Assembly: GCA_902618175.1 (NCBI GenBank) | Contig: CACMZN010000007.1 | Coordinates: 1-64,000 of the forward strand | From: an uncultured Verrucomicrobiota bacterium | GTDB lineage: Bacteria > Verrucomicrobiota > Verrucomicrobiia > Opitutales > Seribacteraceae | Direction of reading: 5' to 3' | Length of the DNA: 64,000 nt | Shown here: one piece after another, positions 44,289 to 54,205 of the stretch | How positions within the stretch are numbered: position 1 is the first letter of the stretch | Layout of the letters: the number at the start of each line of letters is the position of its first letter | Position numbers and translations under genes: made by a program | The notes under the pieces: model-generated | Database searches by the model: none | What the model was told of the DNA's origin: nothing | The model's input: the letters and a program-made list of their open reading frames with translations, nothing else

Positions 44289-45749
44289 ATGATACTTTCG
44301 TCCCTTCACTTTCCATTCCTCATCCTCTTAAGTTGTACACCAGCCTTGTCAAAGCCTAATGTTCTCTTTCTCGGAATTGACGACTTGAATGATTGGATCG
44401 GTTGCCTCGGTGGGCATCCTCAAGTGAAGACCCCAAACCTCGACAGGCTCGCGGCGAGGGGAACCTTGTTTACCAACGCCCACTGCCAAGCTCCCGTCTG
44501 CAACCCATCCCGCACCTCGGTGATGCTGGGTCTTAGGCCATCCACAACGGGTATTTATTCCCTGCAACCATCCTTCAAAAAAGTGCCCAAATATGCCAAC
44601 CAGGTAACGATCCCGAAGGCGTTCAAACTGAACGGCTACACCACCTCGACCTTGGGCAAGATTTATCACGCAGCATTGCCCAAGGGAGAGTTCGACAGAG
44701 CGGGCGTCCGTCCTCCTCTCCCCAACCGGTTTCCTGATGAAAAATTGGTAAATACTCCCAAGAATCATAAGTTAGTGGATTGGGGAATTTGGCCGCCCAT
44801 GGATTCGGATCAATTGGATTACAAGACAGCGGACTGGGTAGTGAATGAATTCTCCCAAATGCCTAAGGATCCTTTCTTTATGGCGGTTGGCTTTTTCCGT
44901 CCGCATATTCCCCTCTATGCATCGCAGGAATGGTTTGATCTATATCCGGAGGATTCCCTGGTTCTTCCTCCTATTCGTCGTGATGACCGTAAGGATACTC
45001 CTCGCTTTTCCTGGTATCTGCACTGGGAACTACCCGAGCCACGTCTGAAGTTTCTGGATGAGAGTAAACAAGTGAAGAACAAGGTTCGTTCCTACTTGGC
45101 CTCGGTGAGCTTTGTGGATTCCCAAGTGGGGAGGGTCTTGGACGCCTTGAAAGAGAGCGGTTTGGAGGATAGCACAATTATCGTCTGTTGGTCCGACCAC
45201 GGCTATCATTTAGGCGAAAAGGAAATCACCGGGAAGAATACCCTGTGGGATCCCACCACCCGTGTTCCTCTTATGTTCGCCGGACCGGGTATATCCAAAG
45301 GTGCCCGTTGTGGGCGTCCTGCCGAGTTGTTGGATATTTACCCAACTCTGGCTGAGTTATGTGGATTGAAATCAGTTCCTCGGGAAATTGAAGGTCTTAG
45401 TTTGGTTCCTCAACTCAAGAATGCCAAGGCTCCCCGTTCCCGTCCCGCCATGACCTCACATGGTCCTGGAAACGATTCCGTACGGACCGAAACTCATCGT
45501 TACATTCGCTACGCCGACGGATCGGAAGAACTCTACGACATGAGAAAAGACCCTCATGAATTTAAAAATTTGGCATCCGATCCCAAAACTAAGAAACTTA
45601 GAAAAAAACTGGCTACCTATTTTCCCATGAACCCGGCAAAGCCGGTGGAGGGGAGCAATGCCCGTCTAATTGAGCGAAAAAAGGATGGCTCGGTTTACTG
45701 GCAAAACTCCTTGATTGAAAAAGACGCCAAAATTCCGGAATATGAATAG
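44289..45749 (+). CDS. family S1 sulfatase (CNPSR motif, iduronate-sulfatase-like)
   Basis: A 486-residue exported sulfatase. The signal peptide ends near SCTPALS (residues 1-21; SC may also be a lipobox); FLGIDDLNDWIGCLGGHP near 27; canonical C71-NPSR; MAVGFFRPHIPLYASQEW near 198; VCWSDHGYHLGEKEITGK near 300; YDMRKDPHEFKNLASD near the end. It is clearly a paralogue of the sulfatase at 41181 with the canonical proline. The stop lies 7 bases from the end of the convergent DUF1592 gene. Confidence 0.9.
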   Translation: MILSSLHFPFLILLSCTPALSKPNVLFLGIDDLNDWIGCLGGHPQVKTPNLDRLAARGTLFTNAHCQAPVCNPSRTSVMLGLRPSTTGIYSLQPSFKKVPKYANQVTIPKAFKLNGYTTSTLGKIYHAALPKGEFDRAGVRPPLPNRFPDEKLVNTPKNHKLVDWGIWPPMDSDQLDYKTADWVVNEFSQMPKDPFFMAVGFFRPHIPLYASQEWFDLYPEDSLVLPPIRRDDRKDTPRFSWYLHWELPEPRLKFLDESKQVKNKVRSYLASVSFVDSQVGRVLDALKESGLEDSTIIVCWSDHGYHLGEKEITGKNTLWDPTTRVPLMFAGPGISKGARCGRPAELLDIYPTLAELCGLKSVPREIEGLSLVPQLKNAKAPRSRPAMTSHGPGNDSVRTETHRYIRYADGSEELYDMRKDPHEFKNLASDPKTKKLRKKLATYFPMNPAKPVEGSNARLIERKKDGSVYWQNSLIEKDAKIPEYE

Positions 45750-45756
45750 TTCCAAT

Positions 45757-46207
45757 TTACGGATTAACGAATAAATCCGAGGTAACCACTTCGACCACTA
45801 AGTCTCGAAAACCAAGATTCTCTTTTTCAACCTTTTCAAGAATACGGTCGATTTCCGGACGATCTGAAATCCCCATCTGCCGACCCAGTGCATATTCCAT
45901 GAGTTTGTTGGTCAGGGCACGCGCAAATTTTGAATGCTGGTCACGGAAATGCCACATAAATTCTCCCACATCCTTGAATTCCTTACCTCCTGGCAGAACT
46001 CCAGATGCGTCAATTTCTTTCCTTAGTCCATAAGTCGAACGGTAGCGTCCGATGGCGTCAAAGTTTTCAAGAGCAAATCCCAAGGGGTCGATCTTACGGT
46101 GACACTCGGCACAAGTTGGATCAGAACGATGCTTCTCCATTTGATCCCGAATGGTAGTGGATCCACGTATGTCCGGTTCAATTGCTTCAATATCGGGCGG
46201 GGGGGGG
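45757..46207 (-). pseudogene. C-terminal part of the DUF1592 protein, out of frame
   Basis: Reads on from the gene at 46187-48367 in the +1 frame: [20 protein letters not shown], then the DUF1588 heme-type motif CAECHRKIDPLGFALENF, and DUF1585 (LMEYALGRQMGISDRPEID). The break is at a run of nine C on the coding strand (46199-46207). Eight C would give an unbroken family-typical [15 protein letters not shown]. No start codon of its own is likely for such a C-terminal fragment. Confidence 0.8.
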
Positions 46208-48367
46208 AGAGGGAGGAGTTCCGAGAATATTTTCCAGTAGCCAGACTCCCCTAATGATTGGGGATGTGTCCACTCCGTTCGCAGTGACCGTGTGAATCGA
46301 AGCCTGCCCAAGTAAGCCGCCCCGTGGATGTCCGTTGGTGTTAACTTTAATAAAAGAGTCTGGAGACTTGAATCTGGAACTTGGTAGATCGATTTGATAA
46401 TGACGGGCCAAAGCAGGATTCATGAACGAGTACTCAGCAGTGAGAAATTCGGACGTGGGTAAGTTCTTATCGAGAATATGACGAAAGAAAATATGGGTTT
46501 CCTCGTGCATGGCAGTAGCGAGATCGTCGGTGTAGTATTCCCTGAAGCGATTCTGATCGGGTGGGGTGGTTCCCAAATTATCTAGGGTAAGCCAGGCGTC
46601 CAGAAAGCCGTCCACAAACCGGTTTGACTTTGAATCTCCGAGCAGACGTTCAGTCTGTTCTTTAAGGACGGCGGGATTGGAAAGCTCACCTTTACGGGCC
46701 AAGGTAAATAATTCGCGATCAGGCATCGAGGACCAGAGAAAATAACTTAGACGCGAAGCAATCGCATACGGATCAATTTTTTTCGTCTCAGGTTCCGGTT
46801 CTTCCTGTAAGTAAATAAAATGAGGGGAGCATAGGGCTGCCTTTAGTGAATCCTTAAATGCTTGCCAGGAATCGATCCCCTTGGATTTACGGGCTTGATA
46901 AACTCCGTAAATGGCATCGATTTGGGTTTCTGTAGGGGGACGACGATAAGCCTTTTTGAGAAAATCCGACAATTGAGTACGAATCATACCCGGTTCATAG
47001 GTAGTTCCTCCAAGAATTTCCTTGTGCGTACGAGTGGGCCAGTGATCAATGATCGGTCCGCTCAGGAAAAGGTGATGAATCCTAACCTGTGGAAGTTTGG
47101 CATGTTGAAGACCGTATACTAAATTTTCATTTCCGGTGGAGAGGGGAGGCAGGCCGTCTCTAAGTCGGAGAAACTGGGCTGCTTCAATGTGGGCAACTCG
47201 GGTAAGGTGTGATCCATTCAGAAAGATTAGGCGAGGAGTGGATCCACGGTTTAGCCAAATGCGGGCATGGTACTTTTTTCTTTTCCCGTCCACCATTTCG
47301 AAGCGAGCCAATTTGGGCTCAAGTGGCTGAGGCAAATGAAGAGGGCCAACTTTGATATTGCCCGGCACTACGGCGAGACGAAACGGTTCGTCCGTTCGGG
47401 TACGGGCAAAGTTTTTCTCATAGGGTGGTACCCGGTAAAGGGCGGTGGCATCAAAAGCGAAGAAGTAGTATCCATCAAATGGCACGCCTTCTGAAAAGTC
47501 AGACATGTATGCATAGGAACCCATATGTCGCTGGGACCTGGGATGTTCGTAAAGGCGGATATGATTGGGAATGTTTTCCACGTCACGCAGAATGGATTCG
47601 AAATTTTCAGTCAGCGATTTCCGGCGCATGGCGAGTTTTTCTGGGGACATTGAATCTGTCATGCCCTTTAAGCCCCAACTCACGGATTTAAGCGGTTCAT
47701 CTATCAATTCTCGTTTCTGCACACTGGTCATGAACCCGGTGAATTCACCCTGTTCGAAATTACCGTTTTGAATCCATTCCCTAGAAACGGGCTTGTTGAG
47801 CGAGGGCAGGGCTTTTTCAACCACTAGATCCGAGGCTCGTAAATATTGATCGAGCAAAAAACCCGATGTGATTAAGGCGTGCCCCTGATTGTCAAGGTGA
47901 TGTATCTCCTTATCCGATGGGAAGCCTTCAGTCGGATCAAAGGAATCGGTGTTGAGATGAAAAAGATCACTTACGGTATGAAGATATTCTCTGCGGTTGA
48001 GGCGTCGAAGGACGGTCTCTCCGCCGGTGTTCTCACGCTTTGCTTGAGCCTCTGCAATCGCTGAAGTGAGCCAGGCCACAACTTTTTTTACTTCAGAAGG
48101 ATCGGGTCGAGGTTCCTCCTCGGGAGGCATCTCCCCAAGGTTTAACTGGTCAAGAATATCCTGAAAGAGGAGCAGATCCTCGTCATTTTGAATGGGGTGT
48201 GTGAGTTGGTCATAGCGCCGGTCCGCTTTTTGCTTTTCCGGACCGTGGCACTTGAAGCAGTGATTTTGCAAAAAGGGTGTAATTGTGGAATCAAAATGAA
48301 CATTGGCATGTATGCTCGTCAACACACAGAAAACACCGAATATGTACAGAGACAATTTTCTGCCCAT
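46187..48367 (-). CDS. DUF1587/1592 cytochrome-like protein, frame broken near the C-terminus
   Basis: A 726-residue reading frame for an exported planctomycete-type cytochrome protein. Signal peptide residues 1-21; heme motif CFKCH near 37; DUF1587 ([18 protein letters not shown]) near 119; one beta module (near 290-400); DUF1595 and DUF1592 ([20 protein letters not shown]) in the last third; and the start of DUF1588 ([17 protein letters not shown]). It then breaks at a run of nine C and stops after PPPARY, while the remaining 150 codons continue in the +1 frame at 45757-46207. Unlike the relative at 26642 it has a single beta module. It lies 13 bases behind its DUF1552 partner. Confidence 0.85.
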   Translation of the reverse strand: MGRKLSLYIFGVFCVLTSIHANVHFDSTITPFLQNHCFKCHGPEKQKADRRYDQLTHPIQNDEDLLLFQDILDQLNLGEMPPEEEPRPDPSEVKKVVAWLTSAIAEAQAKRENTGGETVLRRLNRREYLHTVSDLFHLNTDSFDPTEGFPSDKEIHHLDNQGHALITSGFLLDQYLRASDLVVEKALPSLNKPVSREWIQNGNFEQGEFTGFMTSVQKRELIDEPLKSVSWGLKGMTDSMSPEKLAMRRKSLTENFESILRDVENIPNHIRLYEHPRSQRHMGSYAYMSDFSEGVPFDGYYFFAFDATALYRVPPYEKNFARTRTDEPFRLAVVPGNIKVGPLHLPQPLEPKLARFEMVDGKRKKYHARIWLNRGSTPRLIFLNGSHLTRVAHIEAAQFLRLRDGLPPLSTGNENLVYGLQHAKLPQVRIHHLFLSGPIIDHWPTRTHKEILGGTTYEPGMIRTQLSDFLKKAYRRPPTETQIDAIYGVYQARKSKGIDSWQAFKDSLKAALCSPHFIYLQEEPEPETKKIDPYAIASRLSYFLWSSMPDRELFTLARKGELSNPAVLKEQTERLLGDSKSNRFVDGFLDAWLTLDNLGTTPPDQNRFREYYTDDLATAMHEETHIFFRHILDKNLPTSEFLTAEYSFMNPALARHYQIDLPSSRFKSPDSFIKVNTNGHPRGGLLGQASIHTVTANGVDTSPIIRGVWLLENILGTPPSPPPARY

Positions 48368-48380
48368 AGTGCAAATCGTC

Positions 48381-49634
48381 CTAAAGGGTTAAGGTTCCAG
48401 TGGAATGAGCGAAGGTTTCATCCTCTACACCCAATTGATTTAGGATTGAAAGATATAAGTTTGATAAAGGAACCCGCTTGTTCTTGGTTGAGGGCATAAC
48501 CAAATGCGAACCAGTTTGGTAGCCTCGACCGGCCATCAAAATGGGAAGGTTGTTGTTGGTATGGGCATTCCCGTTACCCATACCACTACCAAATAAAACA
48601 GTCGTTTCATCCAATAGCGAGGAACCGTTTGGAGATTTGGTGGATTTAAGCTGTTCAAGGAAATTGGAAAAACATTCCATTTGATAAAGTTCGAGAGCAA
48701 GCAGAGCCTCAATATTCTCACCCTTCTGTCCATGATGAGAGTAGGCGTGATATCCGTTACTCAGACCAAGCAATCTGGTATTGAACTGAGCTCCAGCCAT
48801 TTCGAAGCTCGCGATCCGCGTGGAGTCAGTCTCCAAGGCGAGGGCAATAAGTTTATATAGGACGGGTATGTCTTCAACAAGGTTTCGGTTGGCTGGCTCT
48901 TCGATTGGGGCATCAGGCTTAGGAACCGAGTACCATTTTTCCCTCTGCTGAATGCCCGTTTCGACTTCGCGAATCGAAGTGAAGTATTCATCAAGTTTTT
49001 CACGGTCTCTTCCGTTTAACCGTTTGCCGAGCCTACGGGCATCTTCCAGCGAGGCATCAAGTATGGATTTACCAAGATCGAATTGTTGAAGAACCAGATG
49101 GTTATTCATGGACTTCTCTTGAATGAAAAGCTTGCGAAAGAGATGTTTCGGTCCTTCAATCGGTGGAACCCGGACACCCGAGCGTGTCCAAGACATTTGG
49201 CAGCCTCCGTGCAAACCGTTCTCAGAACCAACCACCAAGGAAGGAAAGCGGGTATTGAAACCAAAGACTTCCGCCGCTCGTTGATCGAGGGAAAGGTTCC
49301 CATTGGGCATCGATGAGGCTTGCGAGTGCTTCACACCGGAGAGAAAGGAATGAACTGCATAATGTCCACCTTTCACACCATGATCCAGATTAGAGAAAAC
49401 CGTAAGTTGCTCGAGATGGTTCTTCAATGGTTGAAGAGCTTTTGGAAGCAAGCGTATGGGACCCGGATCTTCAGGAAAGAAATGGGAGGCGTGAAATCCA
49501 AATGAATTGCCTATGCAGACTAATCTTTTAGTACCCTGGCTAGTTGAGACCAACTTATTTGGCAAACCAATGGATTCCATGACCGGTAAGGCCAAGGCGC
49601 CCAGAGAACTTTTCAAGAATACTCTCCTGTTCAT
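48381..49634 (-). CDS. DUF1552 protein with Tat signal (second copy)
   Basis: A 417-residue protein starting [20 protein letters not shown], a twin-arginine signal. The mature part has [73 protein letters not shown] and [17 protein letters not shown], in step with the DUF1552 protein at 25353. It is followed by its DUF1592 partner, here on the minus strand. The two pairs are diverged paralogues rather than a recent duplication. Confidence 0.9.
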   Translation of the reverse strand: MNRRVFLKSSLGALALPVMESIGLPNKLVSTSQGTKRLVCIGNSFGFHASHFFPEDPGPIRLLPKALQPLKNHLEQLTVFSNLDHGVKGGHYAVHSFLSGVKHSQASSMPNGNLSLDQRAAEVFGFNTRFPSLVVGSENGLHGGCQMSWTRSGVRVPPIEGPKHLFRKLFIQEKSMNNHLVLQQFDLGKSILDASLEDARRLGKRLNGRDREKLDEYFTSIREVETGIQQREKWYSVPKPDAPIEEPANRNLVEDIPVLYKLIALALETDSTRIASFEMAGAQFNTRLLGLSNGYHAYSHHGQKGENIEALLALELYQMECFSNFLEQLKSTKSPNGSSLLDETTVLFGSGMGNGNAHTNNNLPILMAGRGYQTGSHLVMPSTKNKRVPLSNLYLSILNQLGVEDETFAHSTGTLTL

Positions 49635-49739
49635 CGCGGTAATATTTTAATTCGAAAATTTATTTGAGCAAACCTTAAGCAATTTCTTTCAGTGGATTCT
49701 CATCACAAAGAATTGCTTCTTGCGAGGAGTACTGAGATA

Positions 49740-52700
49740 TTAACTTTTCGGCAATTGATGTATGGTTAAGTAAACGGGGCCTGAAAACTCTCCCCCATTT
49801 CTCGCCCGAACGTGGAAATCAAGTTTGAGATTGTGACAAATTTGCAATTCGGGGATAGTCAAGATAAGTTTTCTGCTTCCTTCGCGAAGCTCCATTTTTT
49901 CAACCTTCCACTCATCTTTTCCTCTTGTTTCGGGTTTGGAGAAATTATAGGGAGGAGACCCATACTCCTTTGACCAGCGGTAATTCCATGCGGTGGCTGT
50001 GAATGAATTGTGATTGATTGAATCTGGATCAATGCTACTGGTGAAAGCGAGCTCAATTCTGCCCTCCCGCGCCTTGACATCCTTTAAATAAACACCTTTT
50101 TCTCCAGTAAAACGTAACCTCTGAATGCTGCCTTCGCGTGTTGCACCTGCCTGCCATCCTGTCAATCCGGAAAAATAAAGTTGTCCGTCGATTGGATTCT
50201 TCGCTACTCGCATGGTACCAGACTCCATTTTCAAGGGTAGACGATAAACCGCTCCCTGCGTAGTCTTGTCCAAATGGTCGAGCATGACGTACATGGTGGC
50301 TGCTCTTCCGTAGGAAGTGTGAAAGTACTGTCCGCTAAGTGGACCAAGTCGAGCATCTTGGGGTACCCATAATTGAGCACCACTCGAGCTGTCGAGTTCT
50401 TGCGGCATGTATACGATGGGCTGGACGATTTTCTCTGGATCATACCTATCTCCATGCTTAAACCAGGATCCAGCACCGTGAAAGGCATTAAAGTGGGTGA
50501 TCGAGATTTTGCTGGCAGGCACGTAGGTTCCTTGGTTATCTGCAAATGTGATGCGGCCGTCGGGCAATCGACCAATTCCGTTGGGAACACGCATACCCAC
50601 TCCCATAACTTTTGAACTTTTACCGTCGGGAGCCACGCAGACGATTCCACCCGGAACCGTCCATTGGCTGAAACCACCGGTTCGACTGTAGAAATACGAG
50701 CCGTCTTGTCCTATCTCTAGATCGAAGTTGTAAGCATGCCAGCCTGAGCTTGGTTCGTCTTCGTTGAAGAATGCTTCATAGTAATCCGCTTCTCCATCTT
50801 GGTTGTAGTCGTGCAACTTCACGATCCTTCCGCGGGTCGTTGCCGTGAGCACACCGTCAACCACTTTCATTCCCAAGGGCTCGTAAAGTCCGGCAGCGAA
50901 TCTTTGCCATTTGATTCCATCGAGCATTTCGTTTATCCCGTTTATAATCCAAACATCTCCGGACAAGGTGGCCACAGCCATTCTTCCGTCTGGAAAAAAG
51001 GCAAGGCAAGAGGTTCTCATCCAAGAGTTGTAAGCATTGGAAAAAGGAATTTCCATGCTGTCCATTGCATAGCCTTGAAAAGTTGAAGTTTCCAGTCTGC
51101 CTTTCAATTTGTGAATGATATTCCAGCGTCTTGGTCCACCGTTAGTTCGCGGGAGCAAATCGATGATTTGGGCGGAAGGAGTTTCCCTGCGCAGCCCCCC
51201 ATTCTCATCATGACCCAATACAAGTTCAAAACGCAGATCTTCAAGAGAGGATGGGACATGCAAAACCAACTTTCCGTCTTGACTTGCCCTGAACTGAATT
51301 CCGTCATTTCGAGTCACAAGCCAGACGACTGAATCTCCGACGAATGCACAGTCACCCATAATTTCGGGTTCGCCTTCAAGAATGATGAGTTCCAAAGGAT
51401 GATTTCCTGATTTAACCGTCATTCGATGACGTATCACGGAATGCTTTTTTATTTTTTCTAGAACAGGACTTTCCAACACTCCACGATTCTGCACCGAATA
51501 GGAAAGAATGATTTCCTTTCCAAACACATAGTGGCCACGGTAACGAATTTGTTCCTCTGGCCAAACGGTCTTGGGAAAAAGATCGGGTATCTGATTTTCG
51601 GCTTTCCCTCCCCAAGCCCAGCGCCATCCTCTTCTCCCTGGAATGACTTCGAATCGAGCGGACGGCAAACCACCTGCTCGGAGTTTATGATGCAAGGTAT
51701 CGCTTAGATCAAGAAACCCACCCTTCCAAGCTCCGATGATACTCATTGTCCCCAGGTCGTAGGAAATTGTGGTTTCCTTTCCCAGATCTATGGTTAGAGC
51801 GTTCAAACTCTTAACGTTTCCCACGACGGGGGAAATCAAGGCATTTCCATAATCTCGGAGATATCCGGATTGAGCCAAATCTTCAATCCGTTTGGCTTCC
51901 TCATGGTAACTTTTCTGACTTCTTGGCATTTTCCGAATGTAGTTTGAATCTATTTCGACTAAAAGATTCGGAGCTTTCTCTTTGATTATGTTTTGTCGAA
52001 TGTAGTGAATGACTTGGTAACGTTCATCGGGTTTGAGTTGCACCGAGGGCATCATATTTCGATATCCATAAGTCAGAGTTTTGAACATCGAGTAAGGATC
52101 CCCACCATTTTCCATCTTGTGCTTGGTGAACATTCGCGAAAGTTGATTGAGGGGTGGCGTCAACCCATCTTTGCTGTGGCAGGAAGTGCAGTTTTCAAGA
52201 TAAAGCTTCTTTCCTTCATCCAGATAATTTTCTTCGAAAAACGACGGATCGTAGAGAGCGAGTTTGTGGTGATTGACGTTTTCGAAATCGTTGAATGCGA
52301 TCAAGGAATCCTCAAATTCCTCACCATTGATCAATTTCTCTATCTGAGTCTCATTAAAGGCAGTATCGAATAGGAAAAAATCATCAATCAGACCATCAAA
52401 AAAATACTTTTTCTCATTATTTTTCAATACGGCGGCTCCAAAGTGGTAGTCGTCGAATTTAGTTGCATGACCCATTTGACCTTTTCTGCCTTGTCCCTTT
52501 TTCTCTCCATTCAGGTAAAAGGCTGGCCCCATCTCCTGATCATAAGTCATTGCCAAATGGTGCCAAGTACCTTGACGTATTCCTTTGATCCTACAACTCC
52601 ATGGTTTTCTTTTCCTAGTATTGTCGCTGAAAAGTAGTGAGTCTTCATTGAAAATCATGCGATATCCACGCCCTTTACTCCGTTCGGTGAGAATTTCGAA

Positions 52701-52970
52701 AAGAACTCCTTTTTTTTCCGAGCGAAGTTTGAACCATAAAGAAAGAGTCCATCCGGACAATTCACCGACCGGAGTACCACGATAATATCCCTTGCTCAAT
52801 GCCAAACCCGAGCCTTGGGCTGGGAGACCGTTTTCCGCGATAGGTCTTCGACCATCATCATATTTAATTCCGGACTCTTTTCCCTTGCTGATGAATCCGC
52901 TTAGAAAGACAACTGCGTTCATCAGAAAAAAAGTGCGAAGAAGGAAACTTTTCATCAAATTAGCTTTCAT
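49740..52970 (-). CDS. LamG / cytochrome c / PQQ-type propeller protein
   Basis: A 1076-residue exported multidomain protein. Signal anchor residues 1-26; a LamG-like concanavalin fold (about 55-220: WTLSLWFKLRS, GTWHHLAMTYD, FDGLIDDFFLFD); cytochrome c with CTSCH at 261-265 and the methionine ligand in YRNMMPSVQ near 307; a DUF6797-like region (about 375-600: LDLSDTLHHKLRAGG, GRRGWRWAWGGK); then a sugar-dehydrogenase-like propeller (about 640-960: LAFFPDGRMAVATLSGDVW, PNGIGRLPDGRITFADNQG); and a last Ig-like domain. It likely oxidises or binds carbohydrate and passes electrons to its heme. An internal ATG at 52955 is an alternative start. Confidence 0.85.
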   Translation of the reverse strand: MKANLMKSFLLRTFFLMNAVVFLSGFISKGKESGIKYDDGRRPIAENGLPAQGSGLALSKGYYRGTPVGELSGWTLSLWFKLRSEKKGVLFEILTERSKGRGYRMIFNEDSLLFSDNTRKRKPWSCRIKGIRQGTWHHLAMTYDQEMGPAFYLNGEKKGQGRKGQMGHATKFDDYHFGAAVLKNNEKKYFFDGLIDDFFLFDTAFNETQIEKLINGEEFEDSLIAFNDFENVNHHKLALYDPSFFEENYLDEGKKLYLENCTSCHSKDGLTPPLNQLSRMFTKHKMENGGDPYSMFKTLTYGYRNMMPSVQLKPDERYQVIHYIRQNIIKEKAPNLLVEIDSNYIRKMPRSQKSYHEEAKRIEDLAQSGYLRDYGNALISPVVGNVKSLNALTIDLGKETTISYDLGTMSIIGAWKGGFLDLSDTLHHKLRAGGLPSARFEVIPGRRGWRWAWGGKAENQIPDLFPKTVWPEEQIRYRGHYVFGKEIILSYSVQNRGVLESPVLEKIKKHSVIRHRMTVKSGNHPLELIILEGEPEIMGDCAFVGDSVVWLVTRNDGIQFRASQDGKLVLHVPSSLEDLRFELVLGHDENGGLRRETPSAQIIDLLPRTNGGPRRWNIIHKLKGRLETSTFQGYAMDSMEIPFSNAYNSWMRTSCLAFFPDGRMAVATLSGDVWIINGINEMLDGIKWQRFAAGLYEPLGMKVVDGVLTATTRGRIVKLHDYNQDGEADYYEAFFNEDEPSSGWHAYNFDLEIGQDGSYFYSRTGGFSQWTVPGGIVCVAPDGKSSKVMGVGMRVPNGIGRLPDGRITFADNQGTYVPASKISITHFNAFHGAGSWFKHGDRYDPEKIVQPIVYMPQELDSSSGAQLWVPQDARLGPLSGQYFHTSYGRAATMYVMLDHLDKTTQGAVYRLPLKMESGTMRVAKNPIDGQLYFSGLTGWQAGATREGSIQRLRFTGEKGVYLKDVKAREGRIELAFTSSIDPDSINHNSFTATAWNYRWSKEYGSPPYNFSKPETRGKDEWKVEKMELREGSRKLILTIPELQICHNLKLDFHVRARNGGEFSGPVYLTIHQLPKS

Positions 52971-53039
52971 CTTCGGGTAAGAATCGTCCCACAGTAGCCC
53001 AATAGGATTTTTCGAGACTTCGACTCGAAGGGATGAATC

Positions 53040-54095
53040 TCAACTTGCGACTTTTTCGCGGTATGATTCAACCTCCCAATTCTCTATGAATTCACGAGCT
53101 CGAACTGTCATGTATTCGACTCCTCCAAATGCTTGCGAGAGTTGAAGGACTTGTGCGCCGTCTTGAGCAAAGAGCAAAGCAAGCCTTGCATTCTTTTCCG
53201 TCCTACCCAAACCATAAACCCGGTCTTTTTGAACCACTACCTTTGGAGCGAACCCATGCTTCTCTCGATAGACTTCGACATTTTCCTTAGTCAATTCTTC
53301 AGTAAAAGGATAAGCCCGGGCATAGACCAGATGATCGGGGGTTAGAGGTCCGATAGCGCATTGAAAAAATCCGGATGATTGGATGAATGCTGCGTCTTCT
53401 CCAAAAAAACTTCCTATCTTGTACTCTTGTTCGTACTCCCTCTCGGTTTCGGTAATTTGAAGTTCTTCACGAATGCCATGCCTGTGGTATTCCAAACGAA
53501 GCGATTCCATGACATCCGCATAGAGCGATCGGATTTCTTCCGCAGTGTTACCGGAAACGAATATTCCATGATTTTTCAACATGATGATCTTGGGAATGCG
53601 ACCGGTACTTTTTTTGTAAGCATCGATGCGGTTCTTCAGTACCATGCAAAGAGTGAAGCCTGCATCAACGTACTCGACCCACAGAGCGTTGGGAAAAAGC
53701 TTCTTACTGATGGACTCTCCGTCTTTTGCGCAAGTCATGCCGTTGACAAGAAGAGCATGAGTATGAACTACGAATTTGGTTTCGAGGATATTGTGAAGGG
53801 GAGCTTCTACGGAAGGACGACCAGAATTGTTAAGGACGGCTTTGGACATGTAGTTTCTGACCAATTCTTCTCTGGCATGTGGTTCATCGGGAGTCTTGAC
53901 TTCGTAAAGTCCATTTACCTTGGATCGGTCGAGAGTAACGAAAGTTTCTTCTTTCAGTCCGGCTAAAGTGGTCCCAGAAGGCTTTACCCAGAGAGTCTGC
54001 TTGTCTTTGTATGAGGTATTTCCTCCTCCTCCCTTGACGTATTGAGGTGTTCCAAATTCATGAGAGAGTTGGACTATGGTCTTGAGATCATGCAT
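53040..54095 (-). CDS. class II aldolase/adducin-family protein
   Basis: A 351-residue protein with two parts. The first 230 residues form a class II aldolase fold: YVKGGGGNTSYKDKQTLWVK, KPSGTTLAGL, HNILETKFVVHTHALLVNGM with the zinc histidines, and MLKNHGIFVSGNTAEEI with a further one. The rest resembles the linker region of bifunctional rhamnulose-1-phosphate aldolase/lactaldehyde dehydrogenase, but the dehydrogenase domain is absent. It probably cleaves a deoxy-sugar phosphate, such as one from fucose or rhamnose. The ATG at 54095 is preferred; 54155 would add 20 residues without family support. Confidence 0.82.
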   Translation of the reverse strand: MHDLKTIVQLSHEFGTPQYVKGGGGNTSYKDKQTLWVKPSGTTLAGLKEETFVTLDRSKVNGLYEVKTPDEPHAREELVRNYMSKAVLNNSGRPSVEAPLHNILETKFVVHTHALLVNGMTCAKDGESISKKLFPNALWVEYVDAGFTLCMVLKNRIDAYKKSTGRIPKIIMLKNHGIFVSGNTAEEIRSLYADVMESLRLEYHRHGIREELQITETEREYEQEYKIGSFFGEDAAFIQSSGFFQCAIGPLTPDHLVYARAYPFTEELTKENVEVYREKHGFAPKVVVQKDRVYGLGRTEKNARLALLFAQDGAQVLQLSQAFGGVEYMTVRAREFIENWEVESYREKVAS

Positions 54096-54205
54096 AGCAT
54101 AATCTCTAAAAGAGATTTGTGGCTTCTGCGAGTGGAAACTCGAAGACCAAGCCAAACTAACGGGATGTTTTCCTCATTGGATTAATTTTCTCCGTTATTT
54201 CCACA

